DNA of 64,000 nt from Catenulispora sp. EB89 (lineage in GTDB: Bacteria > Actinomycetota > Actinomycetes > Streptomycetales > Catenulisporaceae). The DNA lies in contig NZ_JBGCCU010000013.1 of assembly GCF_041261445.1 (NCBI RefSeq), positions 62,001 to 126,000 of the forward strand. The letters run 5' to 3'. Shown piece by piece: positions 1 through 7,730 of the stretch. A program made the position numbers and the translations under genes. Positions within the stretch are counted from its first letter, which is position 1. Each line of letters starts with the position of its first letter. The notes beneath the pieces are model-generated. The model was not told where the DNA came from. It did not search any database and saw nothing but the letters and a program-made list of their open reading frames with translations.

Positions 1-574
1 GGCCGGGGTAGTTCTGGCCCTCGTCGAGCATGTCGTGCAGGTACGTCGGGCCGCCGGGCAGGACGTCCTGCGCGAAGTTGCGCTCGATGCCGTACTTGAT
101 GTCCTTGGACGTGATCGTGGTCCCGTCCTGGAACTTGATGCCGTCCTTGAGGGTGTAGGTGATGGTCTTGCCACCATTGGTCACCACGCCCTTGCCGGTG
201 GCCAGGTCCGGAACGGCCTTGGTGCCGTCCTCGCCGGGCTTGGCGTCGAAGCCCATCAGGCTGCGGGTGAAGAACCGCTGGAAGTCCCAGGAGTACGCGT
301 AGTACGTACGCGTCGGGTCCATCGAGTCGAAGTCCGCCGTGGCCAGCAGGTTCAGCGTGCCGCCCTTGGCGGTCGAGGCGTTCACGACGCCCTTGGTCGC
401 GGCGTTGAACGCGGCCGCGACGTTGCCCTGGTCGCCACCGGCGGTGGTGGGAGCCACCCCGCCGCTGGTCTTCGCGGCTGACGGGCTGCTGCTGGACGAA
501 CCGCAAGCGGCGACGGCTATCGTCAGCACAACGCTGGTGGCTGCGAAGGCCACCTTGGATCGCCGATTAGACAT
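1..574 (-). CDS. Peptide ABC transporter substrate-binding lipoprotein (partial, 3' end outside window)
   Basis: This is the N-terminal 191 residues of an extracellular solute-binding protein of the DppA/OppA (SBP_bac_5) family; the gene runs off the left edge. The start is the ATG at 572-574, with AGGGG a few bases upstream. The first 24 residues form a lipoprotein signal: Arg/Lys-rich start, hydrophobic core and a lipobox ending AVAAC with Cys24 as the lipid anchor, followed by a Ser/Thr/Gly linker. The mature part (GGTLNLL, DLATG, GGKTITYTL, ITSKDIKYGIER) aligns by eye with the complete paralogue at 3202-4968, so the operon carries two related binding proteins. It follows an OppC-type permease gene on the same strand by 62 bp. 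Which peptide or sugar it binds cannot be told from sequence. Confidence 0.9.
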   Translation of the reverse strand, partial: MSNRRSKVAFAATSVVLTIAVAACGSSSSSPSAAKTSGGVAPTTAGGDQGNVAAAFNAATKGVVNASTAKGGTLNLLATADFDSMDPTRTYYAYSWDFQRFFTRSLMGFDAKPGEDGTKAVPDLATGKGVVTNGGKTITYTLKDGIKFQDGTTITSKDIKYGIERNFAQDVLPGGPTYLHDMLDEGQNYPG

Positions 575-636
575 CGGTTGCTGATCCCCTTTCGTGGATG
601 AATTGCTTTGCGTTGCTGGGTCGTGCTTGATGTCGC

Positions 637-1647
637 TCAGCGGCCGGCCTTGGGGTCGAACGCGTCGCGGACGCCGTCGCCGAACAGGTTGAAGGCCAGG
701 ACGGTGACGAAGATCGCGATACCTGGGATGAACAGGTATGCCGGGTCGTATTCGTAGTAGTTCAGCGCGTCGTTGAGCATGCCGCCCCACGAGGCGTGCG
801 GCAGCGGGATACCGACGCCGAGGAAGGAGAACGCCGCCTCGGCCAGGATGTTGGCCGGGATCTGCAGCGAGGTGAAGACCAGGATCGGGGCGATCAGGTT
901 CGGCATGATCTCTTTGAAGACGATCCGCAGCTCACCGGCGCCCAGGCTCCGGGAGGCGTCCACGAACTCCTTCTCGCGCAGCGTGAGCACCTGGCCGCGG
1001 ACGATGCGGCCGAAGTAGGCCCAGCCGAATCCGCCGATGATCAGGATCAGCAGCACGACGTGCAGCCACAGGTTGTTCAGGCCGAAGGCCGTGGTGGGCA
1101 TGCCGGAGACCAGCGCGATGCCGAACAGCACGACCGGGAAGGCCAGGAACACGGCCATCAGCCAGTTCACCACGCTGTCCACCCAGCCGCCGAAGTAGCC
1201 GGCCAGCAGGCCCGCGACCAGGCCCAGGATCACCGTCAGGATGGTGGAGGCGAAGGAGATCAGCAGCGACCACTTGGCGCCCTCGACGATGCGGGCGGCG
1301 AGGTCCCGGCCGAAGGTCGGGTCCACGCCGAGCCAGTGCTGGGCGCTGATGCCGCCGGCGGTGCCGGTGGGGAGCGTGGTGTCGCCGTCGATGAGGGCGG
1401 AGTGGGGCAGTTGGGGCCCGCCGCCCAGATGCGGGTAGATGAGAGCCGAGAACAGGCCCAGCAGGCACATCAGCACGACGACGCACCCGGCCGACATGGC
1501 GACCTTGTCCCGCTTCAACCGAGTCCAGGCGATCTTGGTGAGCGAACGGCCCTCGATCGCCTTCGCCGCCGGAGTTCCGGGTTCCGGCGTGCTCGGTTCG
1601 CCGAAGTCGTCGTGCAGGGTGGAGGCGTCCCCTGGCAGCGTTGTCAT
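637..1647 (-). CDS. Oligopeptide/dipeptide ABC transporter permease, OppC/DppC type
   Basis: Inner-membrane permease subunit (336 aa) of a peptide-type ABC importer. An OppC N-terminal segment is followed by a first membrane helix at about residues 51-73, a periplasmic loop with HWLGVDPTFGRD, and a binding-protein-dependent transport domain with five further helices. The cytoplasmic EAA loop that docks the ATPase is visible as ASRSLGAGELRIVFKEIMP. The C-terminus NLFGDGVRDAFDP is typical of the family. I chose the ATG at 1645-1647 because GAGG sits about 7 bp upstream and the family start is preserved; the frame stays open to 1866 but that upstream part does not look like protein. It is paralogous to the C-terminal half of the gene at 5019-7076. 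Confidence 0.93.
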   Translation of the reverse strand: MTTLPGDASTLHDDFGEPSTPEPGTPAAKAIEGRSLTKIAWTRLKRDKVAMSAGCVVVLMCLLGLFSALIYPHLGGGPQLPHSALIDGDTTLPTGTAGGISAQHWLGVDPTFGRDLAARIVEGAKWSLLISFASTILTVILGLVAGLLAGYFGGWVDSVVNWLMAVFLAFPVVLFGIALVSGMPTTAFGLNNLWLHVVLLILIIGGFGWAYFGRIVRGQVLTLREKEFVDASRSLGAGELRIVFKEIMPNLIAPILVFTSLQIPANILAEAAFSFLGVGIPLPHASWGGMLNDALNYYEYDPAYLFIPGIAIFVTVLAFNLFGDGVRDAFDPKAGR

Positions 1648-2064
1648 GTGAATCCTCGGTGGTCGTCTGACTCGGAAGGCCTTGTGAGCGCACCGGAGAG
1701 TCAGGCAGGGCGGAGTCGTGATCGCGTCACGCCCGGCGGCCGCGCTAACGTCACGCCGGTGGTATTGCACATTGCACTGTCGGGCCGGGGCCCTCCACAG
1801 GAGAGTGGCGCCTCGGCCCCCGGCTTGGCTAGGGGGTTGAGGCAGCCTTGTCCGAACTGTGATCAATCCTGGATCGGCCGGTCACCGAGCCATTTCGGGG
1901 TATCAGAGGGCGCCATCGCCACCTTAGGAGTGGGTGGTAACCGCTCCTTGGGTTAACGGGGTGTTACCCGCGACAGACCGCATCCTTAGGCGTTTGCCCC
2001 TTGACAGACGGGGCCTTAGAGGGGAAGTGATCGCCCGTCTAAGGTAGCCGCGGGCCCGGCGGCG
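1648..2064. other. 417-bp intergenic region between permease genes
   Basis: No convincing gene. The stretch separates the OppB-type gene (3' end at 2065) from the OppC-type gene (start at 1647), so it may hold a terminator and a new promoter for the left-hand pair. Visible features are short palindromes CCTTAGG at 1922-1928 and 1984-1990, related CCTTAG at 2014-2019 and TCTAAGG at 2038-2044, and an imperfect hairpin at 1950-1969 (GGGTTAAC / GTTACCC, loop GGGGT). No recognisable -35/-10 pair stands out on the minus strand. Confidence 0.5.
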
Positions 2065-3063
2065 TCAGTCCAGCCGGACGCGCGGATCCAGGACAGCATA
2101 GGCGGCGTCGACGGCGAAGTTGGCGACAACGATGAAGACCCCTGAGAACAGCGTGACGCCCAGCACCACCGGCAGGTCCTGGCCGTCCACGCCGTTCTGC
2201 GCCAGGTCCCCGATGCCGTGCAGGCCGTAGATCTTCTCGGCCAGGACCGCGCCGCCCAGCAGCAGGCCCAGGTCCATGGCGAAGACCGTGGCCACGGTCG
2301 GGAGCGTGGTCCGCAGCGCCTGCCACACCACCCGCCGGCGGCTCAGGCCCTTGGCATGCGCGGTCCGGATGAACTGGCCGGACAAGGCCTCGATCATGCC
2401 CGAGCGGGTGAGCCGCGTGTAGAGCGCGAAATAGCCCATCGCCAGCGTCACCCAGGGCAGCGCCAGGTGGTCGGCCCAGACGAAAGGGTTGTGCAGGAAC
2501 GAGTAATAGGTCACCGAGGGGAACAGCCAGGTGAGTTTGGCCCGCGCCAGCGGACCGATGAAGACCACCGGCATGCAGACCCCGAGCAGTGCGGCCACCC
2601 GGATCGCGCGGTCGGCGAAACCGCCCCGGGCGACGGCCGCGAGGGCGCCGGAGGCCACGCCGAGCACCAGCCACAGCACCGCCGCGCCGACCGCGATGGA
2701 GACCGTCACCGGCAGCCGGTCCAGGATCAGCGCCAGCACCGACTCGTGCAGCCGCCAGGAGTAGCCCAGGCAGGGCGCCGAGCAGTGCGCGGCGCCCGAG
2801 CCCGGCGGCAGGTCCTCCCCGGCCACCAGGGCTCTGAGATAGTCCCAGAATTGGACGTACAGCGGCTGGTCCAGGCCCAGCCGGTGCTCGATGAGCGCCA
2901 GCTGCTCCGGGGAGGGGTCGCGGCTGGCGAACTGCGCGGCCAGCTGGTCGGTGCTGCGGCCGCCGATCCCGGGCACGACGTAGAAGACCAGGAAGGTCAC
3001 CAGGACCACGCCGAGCATGAGCATCACGGCGGTGACGGCCCGGCGGATCAGGAAGGTCGTCAT
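2065..3063 (-). CDS. Oligopeptide/dipeptide ABC transporter permease, OppB/DppB type
   Basis: Integral-membrane permease (332 aa) of the OppB/DppB family. The N-terminus (FLIRRAVTAVMLMLGVVLVTFLVFYVVPG) is the classical first helix of the family; five more helices follow, and the EAA loop reads TAHAKGLSRRRVVWQALRTTLP. A loop at about residues 95-105 carries two Cys residues (AHCSAPCLGYSW), which could form a disulfide outside the membrane. It starts at the ATG at 3061-3063 and ends NFAVDAAYAVLDPRVRLD, complete. It would pair with one of the two OppC-type permeases in the cluster. No ATPase genes are visible; they may lie beyond the left edge. Confidence 0.94.
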   Translation of the reverse strand: MTTFLIRRAVTAVMLMLGVVLVTFLVFYVVPGIGGRSTDQLAAQFASRDPSPEQLALIEHRLGLDQPLYVQFWDYLRALVAGEDLPPGSGAAHCSAPCLGYSWRLHESVLALILDRLPVTVSIAVGAAVLWLVLGVASGALAAVARGGFADRAIRVAALLGVCMPVVFIGPLARAKLTWLFPSVTYYSFLHNPFVWADHLALPWVTLAMGYFALYTRLTRSGMIEALSGQFIRTAHAKGLSRRRVVWQALRTTLPTVATVFAMDLGLLLGGAVLAEKIYGLHGIGDLAQNGVDGQDLPVVLGVTLFSGVFIVVANFAVDAAYAVLDPRVRLD

Positions 3064-3116
3064 GCCGCCGCGTGCTCCCCTCGTTTCACTGTGGTTTCGC
3101 CGTGCGCCCGAACCGG

Positions 3117-3200
3117 CTCGGGCCAGGGCTTACCCGGCCGGCCGGGCCGGCGGCCGGGCGTACCGGGCGTACCGAGCCGGCGGCCGGGCGCACGGCGCAG
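3117..3200. repeat. GC-rich direct/inverted repeats in a 138-bp intergenic gap
   Basis: Between the OppB-type gene and the upstream lipoprotein gene the sequence is built of GCCGGCGGCCGGGCG units. Exact 15-bp copies lie at 3146-3160 and 3176-3190, a 30-bp period, separated by two copies of TACCGGGCG-like sequence. The units can fold into strong GC hairpins. They could act as an mRNA processing or attenuation structure that keeps the binding-protein transcript more abundant than that of the permeases, or may simply be slippage-prone spacer. Confidence 0.6.
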
Positions 3201-3201
3201 G

Positions 3202-4968
3202 TCACTTCACGCCCAGGACGGACAGGTCGTAGCCGCCGGAGCCGGCCTGGTTGATCATCACGTTGGTCAGCCGCGCCGAGCGGAACCGCATGACGTGCCG
3301 GTCCATCAGCGGCACGACCGCGGCCAGGTCCATCACGCGGTGGTCGATCTTGACCCAGTCCTGCTGCTGGGTGCTGGGCTCGACGCTGGACAGCGCCTCC
3401 TTCTCCAGGGCGTTGACCGTCGGGTCGTCCAGGAACGCGTAGTTCTGGCTGCCGGTGGCCGAGATGCCGTTGCGGGTGACCAGCTGGTCGAGCATGCCGT
3501 AGCCGGTCAGCCAGTCCGGGCCCCAGTTGGCCAGGCACATGCCCAGCCGGTGTGCCTTGGAGTAGGCCTCGTTGCCGCAGTACTGGCTGTACTGGCCGAA
3601 CGGGAACAGCGTGACCTGGGTGTTGATGCCGACGCCGGCCAGCGAGGACTGGATCGCGGTGGCGGCGTTCTGCAGGTCGGGGGCGTTGGTCTGGGCGGCG
3701 ATCTTGAAGGACAGCGCGCCGCTGCTGTCGAACAGGGCCGGCGAGCTCGCCTTGCACTGCGCCAGCAGGCTCTTCGCCTTGCCCGGGTCGTAGGTGTACG
3801 ACGGGAACGCCACCGCGCCGGGGATGCCGTCGGTGAGCAGGTTGGTGGCGATCGTGCCGCCCCACTGGCCGCCGAGCTGGTTCAGCACGGTGTTCTTGTC
3901 CACCGCGTACTCGATCGCCTGCCGGCAGGAGACGTCGGTGATCAGCTGCGTGTTGATCGAGGAGTAGGCGATCGAGGAGTCCGCGGCGTCGTCGGTCTGG
4001 GACTTCAGGACGTTGTCCTGCAGCACCTTGGCGTGGTTGGCCACGGTCAGTGCCGAGCCGAGGTCGGCGTCGGCCTGGCCGTCCAGCAGCCGCTGGTCGC
4101 GCTCGGCGGAGTCCACGCCGAGCTGGACGTCGACCACGCTCGCGAGGGCCTGGTGCATCTTGTTCGGGTCGGAGACCTGGTTGTAGGCCGGGTTCGGGAC
4201 GAGCTTGAGCTCCTTGCCCGGGTCGTAGCTGAGGATCTTGTAGGCGCCGGTGGAGATCGGCTTCTTGCCGTAGGTCGCGCCGGAGTCCTTGGCGTCCACG
4301 GCGTGTTCGACCGGGGCGGTCTGCAGCAGGGTCATCACGTAGTCGAACTCGCCGAAGGCCTGCGGGAGGTTGAAGGTGATGGTCTGCGCGTTGGGCGTCT
4401 CGATGATGTTGTCGAACATCTTGTCCCCGGACTTGTACACGTCCAGGTTCGTGAACCGCGGGTCGTTCGGCGGGGTGAGGATGTTGTGGAAGTAGGTCGG
4501 GCCGTTGCCGACCAGCGAGGACCAGTTGGAGCGCTCGATCGCCCAGCGCACGTCGGTGGAGGTGATCGGCGTGCCGTCCTCGAAGGTGGCGTTCTGGCGC
4601 AGGGTGTACGTCCAGGTCTTGCCGCCGTTGCTCTGCTGGCCCGGGCCGGTGGCCAGGTCGCCGACGATCTGGTTGCCGCCGGGGGTGTGCTCGTAGGCCA
4701 TCATCGGCCGGGCGAAGAGCCGGAACAGGTTCCAGGTCTGCGCGGAGTAGGTGATCCCGGGGTCGATCGAGTCGAACGACTGCGAGGAGATCAGGTTGAT
4801 GGTGCCGCCGGTCTTGGTCGACGGGTTCAGCACCTGCTTGCTCGCCAGGTCGAAGCCCGGTCCCATGGCCGAGGTCCCGGCCCCGCCGCCGCTGGAACCG
4901 CAGGCGGACAGGACCAGGGCGAGCGCCGCGGCAAGGGCCCCCGCGCGGATCGCGAACTTAGGTATCAC
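3202..4968 (-). CDS. Peptide ABC transporter substrate-binding lipoprotein
   Basis: Complete extracellular substrate-binding protein (588 aa) of the SBP_bac_5 (DppA/OppA) family. The lipoprotein signal ends LALVLSAC with Cys23 as the lipid attachment residue, followed by a Gly/Ser linker. The body contains family landmarks GGTINLI, TYTLRQNATFEDGTPITSTDVRWAIER, KKPISTGAYKI and CRQAIEYAVDK. I favour the GTG at 4966-4968 because AAGGA lies 7 bp upstream; the in-frame ATG at 4984-4986, six codons earlier, has no ribosome site and is the alternative. It lies downstream of the OppC-type gene at 5019-7076 and upstream of the OppB-type permease, in the usual importer arrangement. The ligand is unknown. 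Confidence 0.92.
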   Translation of the reverse strand: MIPKFAIRAGALAAALALVLSACGSSGGGAGTSAMGPGFDLASKQVLNPSTKTGGTINLISSQSFDSIDPGITYSAQTWNLFRLFARPMMAYEHTPGGNQIVGDLATGPGQQSNGGKTWTYTLRQNATFEDGTPITSTDVRWAIERSNWSSLVGNGPTYFHNILTPPNDPRFTNLDVYKSGDKMFDNIIETPNAQTITFNLPQAFGEFDYVMTLLQTAPVEHAVDAKDSGATYGKKPISTGAYKILSYDPGKELKLVPNPAYNQVSDPNKMHQALASVVDVQLGVDSAERDQRLLDGQADADLGSALTVANHAKVLQDNVLKSQTDDAADSSIAYSSINTQLITDVSCRQAIEYAVDKNTVLNQLGGQWGGTIATNLLTDGIPGAVAFPSYTYDPGKAKSLLAQCKASSPALFDSSGALSFKIAAQTNAPDLQNAATAIQSSLAGVGINTQVTLFPFGQYSQYCGNEAYSKAHRLGMCLANWGPDWLTGYGMLDQLVTRNGISATGSQNYAFLDDPTVNALEKEALSSVEPSTQQQDWVKIDHRVMDLAAVVPLMDRHVMRFRSARLTNVMINQAGSGGYDLSVLGVK

Positions 4969-5018
4969 AGCGGTTTCCTTCTTCATGGCCGGCGAGGGCC
5001 GGCGTCGTGCCGCGAGCG

Positions 5019-7076
5019 TCACTGCGCAGTGGGATCGGTGGCGTTCCGCAACCCGTCGCCGAACAGGTTGAACGCCAGCACGGTGATGAATACTGCCATG
5101 CCTGGCACGATCAGATACTCCGGGTCGGTGTACACGGTGGCGACCGCGTCGGTCAGCATCTGGCCCCACGAGGCGGCGGGCGGGTCCAGACCTATACCCA
5201 ACGCGGACAATCCGGCTTCGAAGATGATGTTCGCCGGAATGAGCAGGGTGGTGTAGACGAGGATCGGCGCGAGCAGGTTGGGCATCAGCTCCCGCCACAC
5301 GATCCAACGCGTCGTGGCCCCCAGCGCCCGAGCGGCGTCGACGAACTCGCGCTCGCGCAGCGAGAGCACCTCCGCACGCACGATGCGGGCGATGTAGGGC
5401 CAGTTGAAGAAGCCCATCACGAAGATCATGATGGCGATGCGCAGGGAGTTCCCGGACAGCCCGAAGGCCTGATCGGACAGGGCCCCGGTGAGCCCGAGGG
5501 CGAAGAGCATCAGCGGAAAAGCCAGGAAGACGTCGGCGACCCGCATGATGACCAGGTCGACCAGCCCGCCGAGGTACCCGGAGACCACCCCGAGCCCCAC
5601 GCCGAGAGCGACGCTGAGAAGCGTCGCACCCCCGGCGATGAGCAGACTCACCCGAGCGCCGAACAACAGCCGCGCCATGATGTCGCGCCCCATGCGCTGA
5701 TCAACACCGAGCGGATGCGCCCAACTGATGCCGCCGAACGAGCCGTGCGGCCCGAAGGTGGCATCGGTGAGCTCGGGATGCAGCGTATTCGGCCCCACCC
5801 CGAACGCCCCGGTGACCACCGGCGCGAACACCGCCAACAGCACCAGCAGCACGATGGTCCAGCCCCCGATGACGGCCGCCCGATCAGCCCGCAGCTTCCG
5901 CCACACGGTCGCGGTGGTGGAGCGAGAACGGATGTGGCCGGAGTTCGAGGCCGCGGCGGGGCGGCTGAAGGCCTGGAACGGCCAGAGCGAGGCCAGGAGG
6001 CTGCGCTTGGCACGACGGCGGCCCGGGGTGCGGGGGCGGGGTGGTCTGGGGGGTGGTGGGGGCTGGGCCGAGTGCGGGGCGGATGCCCGCGGCTCGTAGG
6101 GGGCTGGCGGTGGAAGTGTGGGCTGCGCGGGCGCGGGGGTTTGCGCGTATGACGCCTGGGCCGGTGCCGATGTGCGCGAGAACGCCGACGAAAACGTTGG
6201 CGCCGATGGGGATTGCGCGTATGGCGGCGGAGGTGCGGCCGATGCCTGCGGCTCGTAGGGAGTCGGCGGCGGAAAAGCGGGCGCCGATTGAGATTGCGCA
6301 TACAACGGCGGAGTTGGGGCAGATGCCTGCGGCTCGTAGGGAGCCGGCGTGGGCCGCGCTAGCGCAGGAGTTTGCGCGTACGGCGGCGGAGTTGGGGCCG
6401 ATGCCTGCGGCTCGTAGGGAGCCGGCGGCGGAAGCGTGGGCTGCGCGGGCGCGGGGGTTTGCGCATGCGGCGCCGGAAGAGCGGGCGCCGATTGAGATTG
6501 CGCGTACAGCGCCGAAGGTGCGGCCGATGCCTGCGTCTCGTAAGGAGCCGACGTGGGCCGCGCTAGCGCAGGAGTTTGCGCATGCGGCGGCGGAGTTGGG
6601 GCCGATGCCTGCGGCTCGTAGGGAGTCGGCGGCGGAAGCGTGGGCTGCGTCGGCGCGGGGGTTTGCGCGTACGGCGGCTGGCCCGGTGCCGATGAGCGCG
6701 AGGCCGGCGGCTGCTGACTTTGTGTGTATGGCGGCGGAAGTGTCGGCGCCGACTGCGTTTGCGCGTGCGGCGGCTGCGCATCCGGCACCCGCATCGGCGG
6801 AATCTGAGCCTGCGCGTGCGGAGGCGGTGGCGAGTGGCCGGAGGGCTTGTCCTTTATATAAGTCTCCGGATACATGGCCCCGCCCCCGGCCCGGATCCCT
6901 TCGCCCGCCCCGGTTTTCGCGGTTCCCGCCGTTCCAGGCCTCTGATACCGCGGTATCACCGCGGTCTCGTGTACGTCGGGATCGATCGGGTAGGCGAAGA
7001 ACTCCGGGTAGCTCTCCAGGCCGCGCGGCTCGCCGGGACGGTCGGGGTCGTTCCCCGCGTCGGGCGGCGTTGTCAT
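5019..7076 (-). CDS. OppC-type ABC permease with giant proline-rich N-terminal extension
   Basis: The C-terminal ~300 of 685 residues are an ordinary OppC/DppC permease: first helix at GGWTIVLLVLLAVFAPVV, HPLGVDQRMGRD, EAA loop ARALGATTRWIVWRELMP, and end NLFGDGLRNATDP. The N-terminal ~385 residues are unusual: after an acidic start comes a low-complexity Pro/Ala/Gln/Ser tract made of PPPYAQTPAPAQP and PYEPQASAP units, then a basic RRRAKRSLLASLWPF segment just before the membrane domain. OppC proteins are normally about 300 residues. Because the first helix usually begins on the inside, the tract should be cytoplasmic. The ATG at 7074-7076 gives an uninterrupted frame; a shorter start near residue 350 cannot be excluded, but the repeats keep codon-phase periodicity and no stop occurs. 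Confidence 0.85.
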   Translation of the reverse strand: MTTPPDAGNDPDRPGEPRGLESYPEFFAYPIDPDVHETAVIPRYQRPGTAGTAKTGAGEGIRAGGGAMYPETYIKDKPSGHSPPPPHAQAQIPPMRVPDAQPPHAQTQSAPTLPPPYTQSQQPPASRSSAPGQPPYAQTPAPTQPTLPPPTPYEPQASAPTPPPHAQTPALARPTSAPYETQASAAPSALYAQSQSAPALPAPHAQTPAPAQPTLPPPAPYEPQASAPTPPPYAQTPALARPTPAPYEPQASAPTPPLYAQSQSAPAFPPPTPYEPQASAAPPPPYAQSPSAPTFSSAFSRTSAPAQASYAQTPAPAQPTLPPPAPYEPRASAPHSAQPPPPPRPPRPRTPGRRRAKRSLLASLWPFQAFSRPAAASNSGHIRSRSTTATVWRKLRADRAAVIGGWTIVLLVLLAVFAPVVTGAFGVGPNTLHPELTDATFGPHGSFGGISWAHPLGVDQRMGRDIMARLLFGARVSLLIAGGATLLSVALGVGLGVVSGYLGGLVDLVIMRVADVFLAFPLMLFALGLTGALSDQAFGLSGNSLRIAIMIFVMGFFNWPYIARIVRAEVLSLREREFVDAARALGATTRWIVWRELMPNLLAPILVYTTLLIPANIIFEAGLSALGIGLDPPAASWGQMLTDAVATVYTDPEYLIVPGMAVFITVLAFNLFGDGLRNATDPTAQ
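6040..6840 (-). repeat. Coding tandem repeats of the Pro-rich permease extension
   Basis: Imperfect in-frame repeats of about 70-90 bp. The recurring element GCCTGCGGCTCGTAGGGAG (plus-strand reading) encodes PYEPQA on the minus strand and occurs about six times (near 6080, 6247, 6328, 6406, 6532 and 6610), alternating with GCGCGGGGGTTTGCGCGTA-like segments encoding YAQTPAPA. The copies differ in order and length, as expected from repeated slippage or unequal exchange. Confidence 0.75.
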
Positions 7077-7250
7077 GGGCGGTCCGTGCTTCCGTGTGGC
7101 GGGCGGGGTTCACGGCGCCGGTGGGCACACGTGGTTCGCCACTTTGCCGAATCAGCGGGTTGGCGCGCCAGTTCGAAGGGCGCGCCGTTGCCGACTCGTG
7201 ATCTCGCTCAGAGGTTCCGAGCGGGCTCGGAAGCTTCGCCGGTTCGGGTT

Positions 7251-7688
7251 CTAGTCGCCCAGGACGAAGCGTTGCAGCACTTCGCGGGCTCGGGCGTTCG
7301 AGCGCGCGGTCTCGGCGATGGCCGTGGACAGGGTTTCGATCCACACGTCCATGGCCACCTGTTGCCGGGACAGGACGATGCCGCGGACCTCCTTGCACAC
7401 CTCGCCGACCGGGCCGTGCTTGCCCAGGCGCAGGGTCATGCGCTGCTCGCCGAGCGTCACGTCGACCGACTCCACGCGCCCCTCGCGGCCGGCGGCGCGG
7501 TCGGAGAGGCTGCGCTTGCGCTCCAGCTTCACCGCGCCGGGCGGGAGGGTGTCGATCAGGTTCGTGGACAGCACGCGCGCGTAGATCTCCAGGTCCGCGG
7601 TGTCGGCGCGCAGGGAGGCCGCGATCAGCTCGGCGGAGACGTCGTTGTCGTCTCCGGCCGCCGGCTCCGGGAGGTTGTCAGTGGTCAT
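7251..7688 (-). CDS. Conserved hypothetical protein in YbjQ-domain operon
   Basis: A 145-residue cytoplasmic protein without signal or membrane segment. Residues 1-20 are acidic and probably disordered. The rest is predicted to be mixed alpha/beta: LIAASLRADTADLEIYARVLSTNLIDTLPPGAVKLERKRS, a beta-rich middle (VESVDVTLGEQRMTLRL) and a helical C-terminus ending REVLQRFVLGD. I do not recognise a named family. It starts at the ATG at 7686-7688, 42 bp after the upstream YbjQ-domain gene, and is the last gene of a three-gene minus-strand operon (9497 to 7251), so it probably works with the two YbjQ-like proteins. Confidence 0.8.
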   Translation of the reverse strand: MTTDNLPEPAAGDDNDVSAELIAASLRADTADLEIYARVLSTNLIDTLPPGAVKLERKRSLSDRAAGREGRVESVDVTLGEQRMTLRLGKHGPVGEVCKEVRGIVLSRQQVAMDVWIETLSTAIAETARSNARAREVLQRFVLGD

Positions 7689-7730
7689 ACCGCCTACTCA
7701 ACCACTCTTTCGATGCGGGTGTGCGGGTCT

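Noticed and set aside
637-1866. Longer version of the OppC permease starting near 1866
   Set aside because: The extra 73 residues have no resemblance to the family, and a good ribosome site precedes the ATG at 1647.
2218-5256. A very long open frame on the plus strand opposite the lipoprotein and permease genes
   Set aside because: Its translation is Arg/Gly/Val/His-rich without any family motif, while the minus strand gives clear transporter proteins; stop codons are simply rare in such GC-rich DNA.
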